From Fimenecus sp045631075 (GTDB lineage: Bacteria > Bacillota > Clostridia > Oscillospirales > Acutalibacteraceae): DNA of 20,497 nucleotides. Positions 20,324-20,497 of this stretch are shown one piece after another. The notes under the pieces are model-generated. The model did no database searches. It saw only the letters and a program-made list of their open reading frames with translations, and had not been told where the DNA came from. Each line of letters starts with the position of its first letter. The first letter of the stretch is position 1. Location: the NCBI GenBank assembly GCA_045631075.1, contig JAZQUC010000079.1, positions 1 to 20,497 of the forward strand, in the 5' to 3' direction. Position numbers and translations under genes: made by a program.

Positions 20324-20497
20324 TAAATTGGAGTTTGTCGGGATGTTCGCGTAGTGGCAGGCTTCCATGCCTGCATTATCAGTGCAGAACGCAAAGTGCA
20401 GAGTCCAGAACGAAGGAACTGCGTTGCGATTGTACCCCCTTCCGTCACTCGCATTGCTCGTGCCACCTTCCCCTCAAGGGGGAAGGCCAACATAGGC
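20324..20497. repeat. MITE-like element, copy 4 (runs off the window)
   Basis: The left end TAAATTGGAGTTTGTCGGG (20324-20342) matches the ends at 8624, 8847 and 10530. A variant GTAG-footed hairpin follows (GTAGT, then GCAGGC-6 nt-GCCTGC, 20357-20374), then the block shared in inverted form with 8965-9083. The other terminus lies beyond the window. No gene is present from 20248 to the end; a short frame across the repeat is not called. Confidence 0.65.
20381..20497 (+). repeat. Dispersed repeat block, inverted copy of 8965-9083
   Basis: These 117 bases match the reverse complement of 8965-9083 with one substitution near the start (TCC for TGC), two fewer C in the C run and one substitution near the end (ATAGGC for AAAGGC). 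Such high identity between copies 11.3 kb apart points to recent spread or gene conversion. It probably continues past the window. Confidence 0.85.

Noticed and set aside
20296..20493. 65-codon minus-strand frame near the right edge
   Set aside because: It is the translation of the inverted copy of the same repeat (FPLEGKVARAMRVTEGG), which is often mis-annotated as a small protein.
8624..20497. Composite transposon or genomic island bounded by the repeat copies
   Set aside because: The enclosed genes include housekeeping genes (dusB, murE, tRNA, spoVAC) of uniform composition, and no transposase or integrase lies in the window.

Overview
The window looks like chromosomal DNA from a low-GC, anaerobic, probably spore-forming member of the Clostridia (Firmicutes). 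The grounds are AT-rich third codon positions, strong AGGAGG-type ribosome binding sites, TTG and GTG starts, a spoVAC gene, and a uronate/pectin catabolic set typical of plant-fibre-degrading gut Clostridia. The genus cannot be fixed from the sequence.

Layout. Positions 1-1006 hold the 5' part of uxuA (mannonate dehydratase, minus strand), followed by a histidine-phosphatase gene and a divergent XRE-type regulator with a 17-nt palindrome at its promoter. Positions 2522-8406 form a minus-strand operon driven by a clear promoter at 8457-8485: rlmB, a 917-residue degenerate P-type-ATPase-like membrane protein, an MgtC/SapB-family gene, a tRNA1(Val)-type methyltransferase and rsmI. Positions 8407-9103 contain no gene, but hold a dense mosaic of terminal-inverted-repeat elements and GTAG-footed hairpins. 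Next come a permuted papain-fold (YiiX-like) exported protein (minus) and an orphan spoVAC (plus), whose stop codon directly touches another repeat element (10530-10742). Positions 10785-12116 encode a GH28 polygalacturonase-like enzyme only 24 nt downstream of a tRNA-Thr(CGU) gene that has a near-consensus promoter. An SDR oxidoreductase (plus) and uxaC (glucuronate/galacturonate isomerase, minus) converge on another double-hairpin repeat. dusB (plus) and a four-gene minus operon (murE, a 67-residue membrane protein, a GPH-type sugar symporter, a metallophosphoesterase) share a bidirectional terminator. The right edge carries a repeat element whose last 117 bases are a near-identical inverted copy of 8965-9083.

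How the genes fit together. GH28 would release galacturonate units from pectin, uxaC isomerises hexuronates, the SDR is a possible but unproven uronate reductase, uxuA dehydrates mannonate, and the GPH symporter may import sugars. These genes are scattered, each with its own promoter, rather than forming one operon. Much of the rest is RNA modification (rlmB, rsmI, TrmN6-like, dusB) and envelope biogenesis.

The most distinctive content is the repeat system. One part is REPIN-like pairs of inverted GTAGGG hairpins, in three complete pairs plus two singletons. The other is MITE-like units ending in TAAATTGGAGTTTRTCGG. They are nested in each other, packed against stop codons, and have no transposase nearby. 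The P-type-ATPase pseudoenzyme is the most unusual protein.
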